A stretch of DNA of 64,000 bases, taken from the NCBI GenBank assembly GCA_020064725.1, contig JAGTWJ010000019.1:4836001-4900000 (forward strand). Reading direction: 5' to 3'. The stretch is from Drechslerella dactyloides. Its lineage: Eukaryota; Ascomycota; Orbiliomycetes; Orbiliales; Orbiliaceae. How positions within the stretch are numbered: position 1 is the first letter of the stretch; every line of letters starts with the position of its first letter. Below, piece by piece: positions 1-12,026 of this stretch. The notes beneath the pieces are model-generated. The model was not told the origin of the DNA. It saw only the letters and a program-made list of their open reading frames with translations, and ran no database searches. Position numbers and translations under genes: made by a program.

Positions 1-2496
1 ATCCAGGCATATGCATAGCTATTCCCACGCTCCGACTAGCTTGGCCATTGGGCTGCCACATTCCACCATCAAATTATCTTGTAGGTAAGTATAGTATTAT
101 GTAAGTGCTCCTTATTATTAGAATCTAAAATAGATCCAACTCTACGGATGGTCGATCAGAGCTGAGTACAATGCATGCAATACTCTATTTCGACGTGCAT
201 TTCGGCCGACAGCGTCCTGAACTCCGATCGGCTTGGCTGCATGAACCGAAAGCCAAGTGCGGAACATACGTTTCAGGATAGCCCTATCAACACACAGCCG
301 GTGTGCTGTGTGATGTCGTCACTTTCTTTACTCATGTTCTGGAAATACGAGACTGCGCCTCTGCTCTGTCTACAACAGCCTTTTGAACAAGGAGCGCTAG
401 AGCGCCTCCTACCCGTTCGCGACTGCCGTCTTAAGCTGCGCACAGCTCGCGAAGCCCAATATCCCTCCCTCGTCTTGTAAACTTTAGCCATTGTCACGGA
501 AGCACTTTCTTCCGCTGTCGACATGTCGGGATCCCGGAGCATCTGGCGGCCGCTGGTCGCTAGGTCTGGTGCGAGTCATTACATTGTTGTGTTGCTTCGG
601 CCATTGCTACATCCTCCTTCAACGGATCCTGGTCTGAACCTTCTCCAAATCTACCAACGGATCTAATCCAAGATGTAAAGGAGGGCTAGTCTGCGGCAAT
701 TTCTCACAGCTCACTCGATATCTCTGTCTGGTGAGATGTCTATGTGATTTATTTCTCGGGAAACAATACTCCAAAATTAGTCCACTTCCGTCTGGCTTCG
801 CATCAGGCGACAGTCCTTTCGCAGTAAGACCTTACAGGAAAATAGTAGATTACATGTGCACAGCGACGCTTGGTTTGTGCGGAACGAAACATGGGTAGCG
901 GTACCTATACCGAAACGCTTGGCATTATCTATCTGCTACAGATGGGACGGATCCTGCCGCAAGGGATCGATGATTTGTCTTCGCATGGCATGAGGGCTTC
1001 GACCCTTGTGATTTTCTGGAATACGTTGACGGCGAAGCCGGAATTGGAAATTTGACCGCCGAGTTGGCTGCGAGTCTCAAGCCAGTTCCGCAGCGGCGTT
1101 CGGAACTTGCTTGGCCATGCATGCAACCAGCTATTGCATGTAATCGGTTTAGTCTGCCGTTTACATGGCCCATGTGGCATAGGGATAGGTCGTGAATTTT
1201 GAGTGATCAGTATCCTCAAAAATCACAACGAGGGTGCCTGTCTCGTATCACTTCGAAAGTTTAAATTTCGAGAGGTCCCGGCTTGCAATATAATAATGAC
1301 TAGTTTCAACTGGAACCCCTTGTTTCTGCTCGGAATGATTTCAATGACTTCGTAGCAGACTCGGTGGAAGCGTAGTGCCAGTGGTGAGACCCCGTACGAA
1401 GTATAGCCACGTTAGATAACACCAGTGCGTCCTAGAGGCATGCATGGTAGATGGTAGAGCTCTAGAGAAGCATGTGCCGCATAACGTTGACTGGGTGTCA
1501 GCTTCAAATTACGTGTTGTAATGGAATTTGGCCTTGGATCCGTTATACGCGTACTTGTGCGGGGCAATGCAGTAAGCTGCGTCTTGCATTTGGCATCGTT
1601 TGGACATAACGTTATCACGGGGCCCGCCTGGCCGGGACATAGTCTTGAGTTGAGGCTGGTCTCGAGGCGGCTGACGCTGACGAGGTCGCGTCGGCAGCGC
1701 CACAGCGAAACAACACACCGATGGCTTGTGGAATCCGGAAATTAAGAACGAACACAGTCTCGATAAAAATCATGATATCAATCATTACGATCGCGATATC
1801 GATTGTGAATCCTGTAAAGCTTCTTGCCTATCTCCCGCGGGAAGACCACTTGGTCGAACCAGCCGTATACTCCTACTTTATACATACGGTTGAAATCACT
1901 GTTCCTATCCCGATTTCTTGGCCTGAAAATGTATTTGTCTCTGGCCTTGAGGCTGCTTGTAGAAATAAATAGGACGTCTGCCTAAGTTTGATATATTGAT
2001 ATATTCTGCGATGGAAAGTGTACAGAGAGGCTAGCAGATAAGCTATCAAATCTATAATTGGTGTTACGAAAGTCTAGGTATCGTTATTACACAGACAATA
2101 TATCAATTTACAGCGAGTCGACGCAACACAGCTTTGTTGAACCAGAAGCTGGACTGAATCCGGAAGTAGGATTACAGCACATTACGCTGTTGTTATCGTT
2201 TGAATGCGTTCAGAAGCAATATAATATTGAATATATATGTATACAAATGTGTCAATAAATGATGCTAGGAACTGGCTACTGATCATCTAGCGATATCCAC
2301 TTGGTGCTATCGAAAAACAAGACCAAGCGCCTAAAGGTTGCTAGATCACGGGAATTGCGCTTAATCTAACTAAAAGTAAGCGGAGGTACATATATCAAGA
2401 GTCTCGTATAAATTCTCGCGGCTTCCTTTGATCTCCTAGGATATCGATATATCGTCCCTCCATAGCCTGTTATGCTTAGATCTTGGGTGTGAGAGG
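1..2496. other. gene-poor AT-leaning stretch
   Basis: No coding region can be supported here. Open frames are short (under about 100 codons), overlap on both strands and show no family motif, signal peptide or joinable splice pattern. The stretch has many short AT-rich words and ATGCAT-like palindromes. It may be decayed repeat sequence, but I see no terminal repeats or transposase motif to prove that. Confidence 0.5.
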
Positions 2497-3450
2497 CTAA
2501 ACTTCGACTTCCTTCGCTATTCTTCCCATTTCCCTGCTAATGTCTTTCATTCGCTCCGTCCATAACTCTTTCTTCTTTGGATCAGGACATTTTCCATCTT
2601 TTGAGTACACAGTGTCGATACCCCACGACAAGTTGTCACTCCAATTGGTCTCAGTTAACGTGTAAATGTTGTCACCCTCCCTCTTAGGGCGTAAAAGCTT
2701 CAAGTTGTACCCCTGCGGGTCCAACACCGCCCGCAACGTTTGGCTTGCAAGTATAACTGCGGTCTCGCACCATATACGGACGTCTTTCTCAGTGTCGTTT
2801 TCCTTGCGCCTGTTCCATAGCCTTGCGCTGTATCCCGACAGACAGCATATCGTAGCGACGCTGTATGGATTATCAGAGTCGATCTCCTTTGTACCGTTAT
2901 GTCGGAAATTTGTGGTACAATATTCTGAGCTATCTTTGAACATTCCCGCGCAGCTAACAAGCATGTATTGAAAGCCGTTCGGCTTGTATTTGATATCTGT
3001 CTTTTGGCGTTTCGTTCCGTCCGATGTGTGCATGCCTGCGTAGCTGCCTTCCTGGAGACCGACGAGATCGGGCTGGTTGAAGTAGCTGTAGACTTGCGAT
3101 GGTCTTGGGGGCGAAGATGATGTTTCAGATGGTTCGACTGGCTCGACTGGCTCGACTGGCTCGACTGGCTCGACTGACTCAGCCGGATTCCCCACGGCTT
3201 TCGGACCTCTGTGTTCACGATTCTGCGAGGAAATGGTAGAGGTAGCATCGCTGGTTTTTGTGCCTTGGGCCACCACTTCAATCATAGGCCTAGCCTTGGC
3301 CGTTGATGTAATTGATCTGGTCTGGGATCTTACTTTGGATCCATAACCAGCGGACTGGGTGGTCAATGTCGTATTAGATTTGCGATCAGCGAAGACGACG
3401 TGGGTCACCATAAGCAAAGCTATAAATATTATGTTGACGAGCCTCCCCAT
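2497..3450 (-). CDS. secreted protein with Val-Glu-Pro repeat, unknown function
   Basis: Single-exon frame of 317 residues from an ATG at 3450. The first 21 residues are a good signal peptide (hydrophobic core IIFIALLMVTHVVFA, likely cleavage before Asp-Arg-Lys), so the product is probably secreted. A Ser/Thr-rich linker follows, then a Val-Glu-Pro tandem repeat near residues 94-108 written in 9-bp DNA repeats. The C-terminal half (about 125-317) looks folded, with Cys at CAGM, EYCTT, TICCLSGY, WCETA and KCPDP, and ends in a charged helix. I do not recognise the family. A small apoplastic or effector-type protein would fit the size, signal peptide and gene-poor surroundings, but this is inference. 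A second long frame on the same strand is a shadow created by the repeat. Confidence 0.7.
   Translation of the reverse strand: MGRLVNIIFIALLMVTHVVFADRKSNTTLTTQSAGYGSKVRSQTRSITSTAKARPMIEVVAQGTKTSDATSTISSQNREHRGPKAVGNPAESVEPVEPVEPVEPVEPSETSSSPPRPSQVYSYFNQPDLVGLQEGSYAGMHTSDGTKRQKTDIKYKPNGFQYMLVSCAGMFKDSSEYCTTNFRHNGTKEIDSDNPYSVATICCLSGYSARLWNRRKENDTEKDVRIWCETAVILASQTLRAVLDPQGYNLKLLRPKREGDNIYTLTETNWSDNLSWGIDTVYSKDGKCPDPKKKELWTERMKDISREMGRIAKEVEV
3132..3176 (-). repeat. 9-bp tandem repeat coding Val-Glu-Pro
   Basis: Five head-to-tail copies of a 9-bp unit (plus strand GCTCGACTG, first copy GTTCGACTG) inside the secreted-protein gene. The unit length is a multiple of three, so copy-number change keeps the frame. 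Confidence 0.9.
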
Positions 3451-3982
3451 TATTCCGTCAGTACTTGATTAATGGTACTATTCTTTACTGTGTTTTTGCT
3501 GCGTGTCGATGAGACTTTGTGATAAGCTGCGTCTGGAGTAAGACTTCGAGAATAAGCTGAGCTGGTATCGGCTGAAAAATGGTCGAGGCTGGAGAATTAC
3601 TAAGGTTGGAACAATCAATACTCATGAGCCCGTGACGCTATCTGAATTTCTAAATTTTAGCGGATTTGCAAAAAATGGGTGCTCTCTATAAAATTGACTC
3701 GATAATACACATGCTATATACCTATCTGTGTATCCATGATAGCATACGCCTGCAGTAGCTAAAATTGATCGGAATGGAGTCTCAAGGAGAGAGCAAGGCT
3801 ATTGGCAATGGGATGCGAAAACGAAAGGTCTCATGACAATGATATTGGAAAAGAGAGGCAAATCGACAATGGTCTCTATATGTATCCCTAAGCTAATTGT
3901 GTACAGCTTATTCCTGTCCGCACAGCTGCACAGCCGTTCATTCCAAGGTACAGAGATTTTATCTATATATTGGCTGCCTAAC

Positions 3983-4017
3983 TGACCGCGCAAAGCCTGA
4001 CCGCGCAAAGCCTGACC
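3983..4017. repeat. 15-bp tandem duplication
   Basis: TGACCGCGCAAAGCC occurs twice in a row (3983-3997 and 3998-4012), followed by a third partial TGACC. This looks like a local slippage duplication in noncoding sequence. Confidence 0.85.
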
Positions 4018-7000
4018 TTGCCGTGAGAATGGGAATTTTGGAAGTAAAGGAAACGCAGCTTCATTAAAATGCGTGGATTTGTCTACGCTACGCCATGGGA
4101 CGTTGCCTCTTGCTGCGTCGGGTCATCCTCGGAGTGTTGCATTGCGAGGTATTCAGGCGCTGTTGCACTAGAGATTGTATGGACTAATTGAGCACTATTC
4201 AGTTATATCTTGCAGCTGGTGCACGACAGAAACTATATTTCCAGCTGTATGTATAAATCCAACTCTGCCATGACAGTTGGATTCACAAAGATAAGAAAGC
4301 ATAGCCTCTGAAGCCCATACTAGTAATGTTTCATGGTCCATTGAGGTTAGAAAGCAGGTCCTTGGCATGTCACTGTCGCTCGATAAGTATGCATATGGCG
4401 CGTGTGCTTATGAGTATCCGAACATTCACTCATATAACCATTCATATTTGGTTTACCTAGACGCCTCCGTCAGATACATGTATCTATCAGGACTGGAACT
4501 AAGGGCGTAGATGCGGACTTATGGATTGCCCTAAACTTTTCCATCGAGAATTTGGTATTAAGTGACATGGAGTTGGAGACGAGAGTGTTGCTTGGCAACC
4601 AAAAACTGCAACGTCAAGGTGCGCTGCTGAGACAAAGCCTAGTGGCGTGCGACAATGGGGCAGGGATTTAACATCCGCATGTCTAGATGTTGATGCCTGG
4701 ATTTCCAATTGCGCAGTACCCAAGGGACTAGATCCAGGATGGGATGTGAAAAAAAGGTGATGCGTGACTGAGCGGGCTTTCCGTCAAGCTCCACCTGCGC
4801 CCCCCACGTTGATGTTATCAAAAGTGACTTTCCGTGATGGACTGTCGTCGTGAAGTTCCAGGGATCGGGCAGTTGAAACGAGGCAGGGGTGCACTGTTGA
4901 CGGCGATCTACCAACCCTGACTAGTGGAATCCTGTGCCATAACTCTGTGTCCCTGCGCTAAGTTAGAGCCGTTCGTCAGCTGGATTTTACGACGGCATAT
5001 AGCCAGGATATGCCTAGAGAAGCATGGTGCATGACGCGCGAAGCCTCAAGGCGATCAATAATATATGAGACAGACAAGTATACATAAACGGTGGTTTCTG
5101 GTCTCAAAGGCAATCGTGAGTTTGATCCCCACACTGTTGACTGGGATCGAGTCCACTGGCGTGGCTAGACCGAGTCGATGGTTCCGGAAGTATAATGCAG
5201 CTGTGTAAGTATTCCTGATATCTGATGCCTATAGTACATGCACTGACGCAAATTGTACGGTTATCGTAGTGGGACCGAGCTTGGTATCTTTGTCGAAACA
5301 GGACATCCCGGACTTGCACAAACTGAGAATAGCTGGTCGTTGAGATGATTTAAGTTCAGTCGATGGTTGCATCGATTACAAGCGACCATACAATATTAGT
5401 CTTTCTATATAAGCAGCGTAATCAGTGACCTCAAGTCTTGTCTCGCAGGCCATACGTCTTGCTTCGACCTGCGAAGCTTTAAGCTATAAGCCCGGTATAT
5501 CAGCTTCTGAAGCGACCTCGAAAAGAGCCTCAGAGCTCTCGAGGTTTTATGCGAAGCATAAGACCAAGGTCCTGAAGGAAGTAGACTCATTTCTCCATGG
5601 AACATCAAAGTGGATGACATCTTGCCGCCAGTGAACTGCCGATTACCTCATAAAATTGTGTCTATTTCGCACGGCCCCGACAATGTCCGGAATGCGGGAT
5701 CGAGCAAGATTCCAAACAAGAATGTAATGGGAAACGGACGGTTCAATGCATGTATAGCTATGCATCTCAAGCTGCAGCTGAAGGTCCATCCACGAGATCG
5801 GATCAAGGAGCTGGAAATGGTACCCGCGCGATATTTTCTTCTCAGCTTCTATGTCAAAAAGCTTACAGCAATACCAGGTGAGAAGGGTATCTTGGGATCC
5901 TTCAGCTACCCTAGCCTACAGACTGCCACCGCGGTGTCATCCGTCCAGCCAGCACCTCATATAATCACTTTTGAATGGATTGTTTGGTCGATGATAAGAT
6001 GTATTACTTTGTACTCTGACGCACTCATAGACAAACTCCCCGTTAACCGATACGCTCGGGCGCATGCGCTTGAGCGCCGGGGCGTACCAGTCTGCCTGCA
6101 GCTGCAAGTTCGATTGATACCGTGTAGACCGCACGGGCATACTGATTTGATCAAAAAATTCTCAAGTTTCGGCGACGCCGCTTCAAGTGGCTTGCCTAAC
6201 TTATTGTCTGCTGCTCGTGGGTAAGCTAGGCTGAGATGTGTTTTTGTTTGGACGGGATAGGTAGATGGTAATTATGTAGCAAGTGTTACATAATAAATCA
6301 ATCCCTTTTGATATCACTATTTGATTTTTGGAATTTGCGTGACGCAATCTATGTGAAAGCAGTTGTTACTTGCAGGCTCTACTTGAAGCTGTTACGAATG
6401 TATTCTAGTGTGGCAATGTCACTTTTGCATGCGGTGCCAGCAGATTAATACCAGGCTCGCTAGTTATCTGTTTCATCACGTTTGAGCGTGAGGGTATGTG
6501 AACGCTCCCGAGCGACGTTTGGCAGACTGATCAAAAAGCCAATATGCAGGTGCACTGACCTTGGCTTCAAAGCTTGAGGGACTTGGCAGTCATCGAGCGG
6601 GGCAAGCCGGACTTCAGCACTTTGGACTGAAATTTCTGCAGGAACGATCAACTTTTTCTCCTCTCTCCTTCTTTTGGTGAGATTAAAGCATTTCCCCCTT
6701 TGCACATCGAATGGTCACTTCGACTAGAAGTGTTCGATAAATCGTGGTGCTAGAGAAATCCTTGGAGTTCCGCAGAAAATGGATGCCCAAGGCCTAGATG
6801 TCTGTCAACATTTTGCAGATACATTGTTAGAGCATGAGGAAGCCTGGCCTTCCCGATTAATAAGCACATGTTTAAGTAAGTATCTTTGACTTGCGGAAAC
6901 TGGTAACTTCTATGAACGCCCCTACCGATAATTCTCACTGGAGGGGAAGTTCTCGGCTAGAATGGATGAGATTTTGTCTCCGAGACAGCTTCTGAAGTCT

Positions 7001-7120
7001 CTTCAACCACATTCGCTTAACTCGGGCGTGTGGGAGGACTAATCAATCATATATACCAGAACCCGGAGCTGTGTTACCCACGAGGTAGTACTACCCGCCT
7101 CATCCGCACTAGCAGTTTGA

Positions 7121-7807
7121 TCAGACGTTTTCGCAAGTTGTGCAACAACCCGGCAACTCTGCTCCGTGAAGCTGCATGGCAACGGGATCCCTAGGTTCCC
7201 CACAGATGTCAAACTCCTTGGAAAATTCGGGTGGGTGGCGAATTGCATGCGGGGCACAGACGTTGGCCATTAGCGCAGATACATATATGCTGGCGGATTC
7301 AAAATCAAGTGGGCAATTCCCGCACTTGCTTTGATACGTAGGATTGTAGGAATCACCCTCGTTGATTGTGCTGGATATTGACACATCCTCATATTTTCGT
7401 CCTGCCTTTGGGTCGCAACAACTGCCTCGCGTTCTTCTTCGAGGCTGTTGTTGCATTCCGCAGATCTAGATATGGTAGCTGCTGCGTCGTACTGCACCGA
7501 GACTAGTACATGTACTTTCTATAGGGCGTCCCAGCGATCTAGAACATGGGATGAAATTTCCACGCTCGCTTCCCAGCTTTTGTGTGTCGGTAGATCGATC
7601 TAAGGAAGTGCTCAAGCATGGTGAACGATGATTTCTTATAATACCTCTGATGAATATCCCTGCACAAATCGTACTGGGACTCAGACATTTATCCGGATTC
7701 ACTTGAGCCTCGATGCACGTGCGCATTTCGCACTTCCCTCCTTTCATTTGTGCCCAAGCGCCATGCGTGTTCTCACGGGTGCATGTATATAAATCCATCT
7801 GGGGCAA
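7121..7807 (-). pseudogene. possible cysteine-rich secreted protein, broken or partial
   Basis: Two minus-strand frames are unusually rich in spaced cysteines. The upstream one (7807 downward) has TCTREN, GKCEMRTC, DKCLSP and TICAG, and could end at a GTATTA donor near 7649. The downstream one (to 7121) has SKCGNCPL, NVCAPH, DICGEP and a CCTTC end. Both resemble exons of a small secreted protein, but I found no signal peptide and no splice join keeping both frames. It may be a relic, a gene with exons I could not resolve, or chance. Function unknown. Confidence 0.25.
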
Positions 7808-9003
7808 CTCCGCACTTTGTCACTAGCTGCCTAAGAGCAAGCAATGTATTCAATGTATTGTCCGCAAATACGAAACGAAGCATCGCTAAATCTGAGTAGT
7901 TGCGTACCTACAACAACGGGAAAGGTCTCATTGTTGTTGCAAAATGAGACCGGTGGGGATATGCCCTTTCATCTGGTATGCACTGAGCATGAATTAAGTT
8001 GCCTCCGTATATGTGTGGTACTCTTGTTTGCCATATTCTTGAATGAATCAACCCGTTTTTTTCTTTGTTCAAGTTGGCGATACACATATGTATTTATGTA
8101 TAAACATATGCATATCAGGTATACTTATATGCGTATCGATCGTAAACCTGATAATATCACCAGACTGCCATGCCTCCAGTACCAAGGTAGTTGAGTTTCC
8201 ATTGAGCTTGCTCATGTGTATTCGCTAAAACGTAAGAAGGATCCTCCGAATGAGGGGCAATTGTGGCTTTGACCCATGTTGATCAAATCGAAGGAATCGT
8301 TAGCCTCAGCTTGGACCAATAGAATTGACAAATGGCCTAGCTCTGGAGATGTAAAGTACCTTTTCGAGCTTTCCAGTCCAAGCGTAGACTCGGTCAAGGG
8401 TATATATGGAGTCGAGACAACTTATAGATAGACGTATCTGATCCACTTAAGACATATCATGACGAAAGGAAGATATGCCGCATGCTGTAACCGGCCAAGG
8501 CCACATGTATGTACTTCATTACGAAGGCCGGTTCCACAGTGTTTCAGCGGGCAGCGTGGACAGAGCGTTGTGGTCCGTGAGTATCTGGGCTCTATAGTAA
8601 CTTCCACCGTGAGTAGAACCGATATGTGTCTGGATCGATTCAAACTGGGCACGAGGCCATCTAATTTGCACGTTTACCAACCATATGCCTTCATATTTGT
8701 TCACGGGCGTCTTACTTGTGCGCACAGAGCTTTCAAAATCCGACAAAATACAAGAACGGCCTAGAACAGACTTGCACCGAGGTATATCGATAAACCAAGC
8801 TCGCGGGATGAACCCTATTTGGTACTTTCTATACAAAATGATATCCAAAGGCTACTATATAGTTGTATGAATCTGCCAGGCCCCAAAATCACTTTGCTTC
8901 GCATCTGGGTGAATGAATCTTCCAGAAATTCGGGGTATCACTTTCCCTCTATCTCTTCTCCTCGAACTCCAATAGAACACTGTTCTCATAGTCAGATCCT
9001 AAT

Positions 9004-10724
9004 ATGGGGCAGATCCCTAGCCACGTTCCGAAGCCAACGACAGAAGAGCGAAATGAGCTTTTCGCCCTCTTTGCAAAGTTCGCCAACTTAACAGGAACTG
9101 CCTATCTCACAACCAAATCAAACTCAACGGCGGACGAGATTGCGATCTTGTATTCACCAGAATACATCCCTCCGAACATGAATAAGCAAGTTGTTTTGCT
9201 ATCAGTGATCGTGTTGATATGCTTAATGACAGCAATATCCTTACGATTCTACTCCCGCTTTCGATATGGTGCCGGGGCCCATAAACCACTCCTAGATGAT
9301 TGGCTCGTCCTACTTGCAACGGTATGTTGGAAATCTCGGACTCAGTCTCGTCCCTCTCACCCCCCCTTAAAAAAAAACAAAAGAAAGAAGAAGAAGAAGA
9401 AGAAGAAGAAGAAGAAGAAGAAGAAGAAGAAGAAGAAGAAGAAGAAGAAGAAGAAGAAGAAGAAGAAGAAGAAGAATAAAAGAAAATGGCCCTACCGAGC
9501 CCGCAGCTGGCTTTAGGCTAGACTCCTCGGATATTCACGTGGAATCAAAGCTCACGTTTTATCGCCTTGACTCTAGCTATCTTGCATGGCCTACACCTTT
9601 GTCAACCTCTATGCCTTTCTCTATGTCGGTTTCGGGCGTTTCACCTATGACTTGACCCTACAGCAGTTTGATAACTGCCTTCGGCTTATTGTTGTAAACT
9701 TTGCCATGTTTGCAATCGCAAACTCCGCGGTAAAAGTTTCGATCCTGGTTTTATATCGCAGACTCTTCGACTCCATGCAAACGAAAATGAGGAAGGTCGT
9801 GTATATTTTGATAGGTATGTTTCTATACTGATGTCCCTGCAGAACTGTAACACAGAGGCTACCGGCAAACTTTACAGCGTGAGACTAATAGTTAACACGT
9901 AGGCGTCGTCATTGTCTTCTGTCCGATTTCGCTTCTGGTCCAAATCGTTGTTTGCAAGCCGGTCCACGCTTTTTGGCGCCTCGAGCTACGAGCGGATCCA
10001 AATGTCCATTGTGGCAATGGGGCTGTTGCAAGCTATATCGTCGGAGGCGTCAGAACTGTCCTAGATTTGATCATATTTTCTCTCCCAGTCAAACATATTT
10101 GGGACATCAAGAACTTCTCTCGAAGAAAGAAGATCATGATCATCAGCACCTTCTGGTTTGGACTTATTGCCTGCGTAGGGTCCATTTTGAAATTGATCCT
10201 CTATGCTAAATTCGCACATGCGGATATTATGAGTAGGCACTGGCAACCACCCTTGTAAAAACAAACCAGTGTGGATCTCTGGCAAATCTGAAGTACGGTT
10301 GCTAATATAAGTCGTTTTGATATTCAAAGGAGAAATTTTCAGGGCGACTGTTGCAGAATCCTTGGAGTTCACGAGTGCTATAATCGCCGCATGCATACCA
10401 GCATTACTACCCATGCTCAAGTCTGTCTTTCGCACTGCTAGTGGAACGATTAGACATATGACTAGCAGCAATGAAAGAAAGTCCCAATATCGAACGACAG
10501 CAACCCACATTAGTACTGGGCCCGTGGAGTCCATTAGGATGAAAGGCATCAAGATTTCGCATGCAGTTTCACAGACCGTCGAAGTCAGTACGGAGGACGA
10601 TACAGAGCTCATTATCCAGAGCCATCCAGAAATTGGTCACGACGAGAGTCATAAGAATGATAAAGATAATGCAGTAATCCAAACTCCTGGCGTTACTTGG
10701 AGTAGAAGGCAATCAGGTGCATAA
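9004..10724 (+). CDS. fungal rhodopsin-type (SAT4-like) integral membrane protein
   Basis: Four exons give 429 residues: 9004-9321, 9577-9814, 9903-10254 and 10343-10724. Intron phases agree throughout. The order of features matches the fungal-specific rhodopsin-like domain: a first membrane helix (VVLLSVIVLICLMTAISL), a DDWLVLLAT motif ending exon 1, an aromatic helix YTFVNLYAFLYVGFG, then FAIANSAVKVSILVLYRRLF, VVIVFCPISLLVQIVVC, a KHIWDIK loop, the helix IISTFWFGLIACVGSILKLI and a final IIAACIPALLPML. The C-terminal tail (about 100 residues) is polar. Members are usually annotated only as integral membrane proteins and have no proven biochemical role. The third splice site is the least certain: using 10255 keeps the frame, while the stronger-looking 10233 does not. 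Intron 1 is enlarged by a GAA microsatellite. Confidence 0.85.
9383..9476 (+). repeat. GAA/AAG microsatellite inside intron 1
   Basis: A nearly pure run of about 30 AAG triplets lies within the first intron (9322-9576) of the rhodopsin-type gene. Read through, it gives a long polylysine tail, an artefact of ignoring the intron. The intron is 255 nt, against 88 nt for the other two. Confidence 0.95.
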
Positions 10725-11173
10725 TACATTCTCCTTATGTTGATCCAACACCGACTGACTATTCCGCTTTTCTCATTGCGGTCTCGAACTTAAAACTGCT
10801 TTTTCTGATCATTATCGTCTGCTTGGACTGATAAGTGGCTCCAACCTCTTCAAGTCCTTTCAGTATATGCTTTGAGTATATGCATGATTGGTCTGCATCT
10901 TCCTATTTGGCCACAAGACGAGCCTTAGGTGATGTGAAGCTGCCGCCTGGATTTGGCCGCCATATGTCAAAGTGGTTTTGTTCACTTTTTCACATTTTTT
11001 ACATTCCAGCTCTCGTTTTGGACAAAGACACAAATGATAAGGCTATCGCCCAGACTCTTGATTGTCGTGACTGATTGCGCCATTAATGCATTGGCAATAC
11101 TTGTATTTATTGAGTCGAGTAGTTGTTTTTGGCTAAATAGATCAAGGGTCCTTGACCAAAAGAATATGGCCAT
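10725..11173. other. intergenic region, possible 5' exon of next gene
   Basis: No independent gene. Two ATGs here open short hydrophobic N-termini, at 10964 (MSKWFCSLFHIFYIPALVL) and at 11034. Either could be a signal-peptide exon of the metallopeptidase-like gene downstream. I could not choose a splice join with confidence. Confidence 0.4.
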
Positions 11174-12026
11174 ATGCTGCAATCGATGAACATCTATATT
11201 ACCAGAGACTCATTTATATACCTAAGACAAATCAAGTGTGCTCACATAGTGACATGGTTATCCGCAGGGCTGTTGTCATACACAAATGATTTCTTCCAGA
11301 CCGGGGCGATCAACGTCGGAGGCGCAAAGCCAAAGCTGTACTGTAATGATTACTGGATGGTGAAGCAAAACTCGGAAACTGATCAAGCGCGAGACAGCTC
11401 AAGAAATCTTAAATTTCGTGAAGATGATTCAAAACTGCTGATTAAGGATGACCGAAGATTTACTGGTCTCTACAACGCGGATGGCACCCGTAATAGTGTC
11501 GTACCCTTTTGGATCCCAGACCGAAAAGACTATCTCCTCACTGAGTTAACATCGCGGACTGATTCTCTTTGCGAGAAGCTGGATGGCTTTACGGTACCTC
11601 ATTATGGTGAGGGTATAGTGACGATATGTCCTCACGCATTCGTCGTTTTGAATCCAAACTTTCCACAGGCTGCTTCGATTAGAAGATATGCACCTATCGA
11701 AGAGTATCTGCCAAGGAGCGGAACGCTCTTACACGAAACTCTTCATCTGATTCTAGGCCCTAAAAACACAGTCGGCGAAGTCTGTACGTACAATTACACC
11801 TTCTACAGGAAACTCCTCCGTATCAATGAAAGCTAATTCAACGATTGTAACACTGTGTAGGGGCAATCTTTGACTTTTTGGACATGGCTCGCGCCGACTC
11901 GGCCAAAGCTTTCGGCAATCCTGAAAACACTGTTTCTTTTAGCCTAGGAGCGACCCTTTCAAAACTGGCTAGAACGGGGGACAGCCTGCCACCTGAATAT
12001 CTCGAATACAGTGTTGGTGGGGGGTA
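11174..12026 (+). CDS. HExxH zinc-metallopeptidase-like protein
   Basis: Two exons are supported: a frame up to 11783, a 77-nt intron (GTACGT at 11784 to TAG at 11860) and a second exon to a stop at 12024-12026. The key motif is LLHETLHLIL, HExxH at 11732-11746, followed after the intron by AIFDFLDMARAD, whose Asp could be the third zinc ligand as in aspzincin-type (M35-like) peptidases. The stretch before it (EGIVTICPHAFVVLNP) also suits fungal M35-like secreted proteins. The true start is unresolved: 11174 is the first ATG of the open frame, but an AG at 11266-11267 suggests that a signal-peptide exon upstream (ATG 10964 or 11034) is joined there. If so the product is secreted. Substrate unknown; a degenerate, non-catalytic member is possible. 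Confidence 0.6.

Larger units (their letters stand above)
3451..9003. other. gene-poor stretch
   Basis: About 5.5 kb with no convincing gene. Open frames are short and conflicting. The longest, about 204 codons on the plus strand at 5610-6224, starts at GTG and has no recognisable feature. A possible cysteine-rich fragment on the minus strand (7121-7807) is listed separately. Confidence 0.5.

Noticed and set aside
5060..5150. Second tRNA-like word (GTGAGTTTGATCCCCAC)
   Set aside because: The T-arm pairs four of five, but the anticodon stem is weak and there is no acceptor-stem partner upstream.
5610..6224. 204-codon plus-strand frame in the gene-poor region
   Set aside because: It opens with GTG, has no signal peptide or motif, and nothing can be spliced to it convincingly. 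Chance is the simpler explanation.
1..9003. Intact transposable element
   Set aside because: No transposase, reverse-transcriptase or integrase motif and no terminal repeats could be found on either strand. Old decayed copies cannot be excluded by eye.
9004..9516. Protein ending in a long polylysine run
   Set aside because: The run comes from reading the GAA microsatellite of intron 1. A consensus GTATGT donor at 9322 and an in-phase acceptor at 9576 join two halves of a known membrane-protein family.
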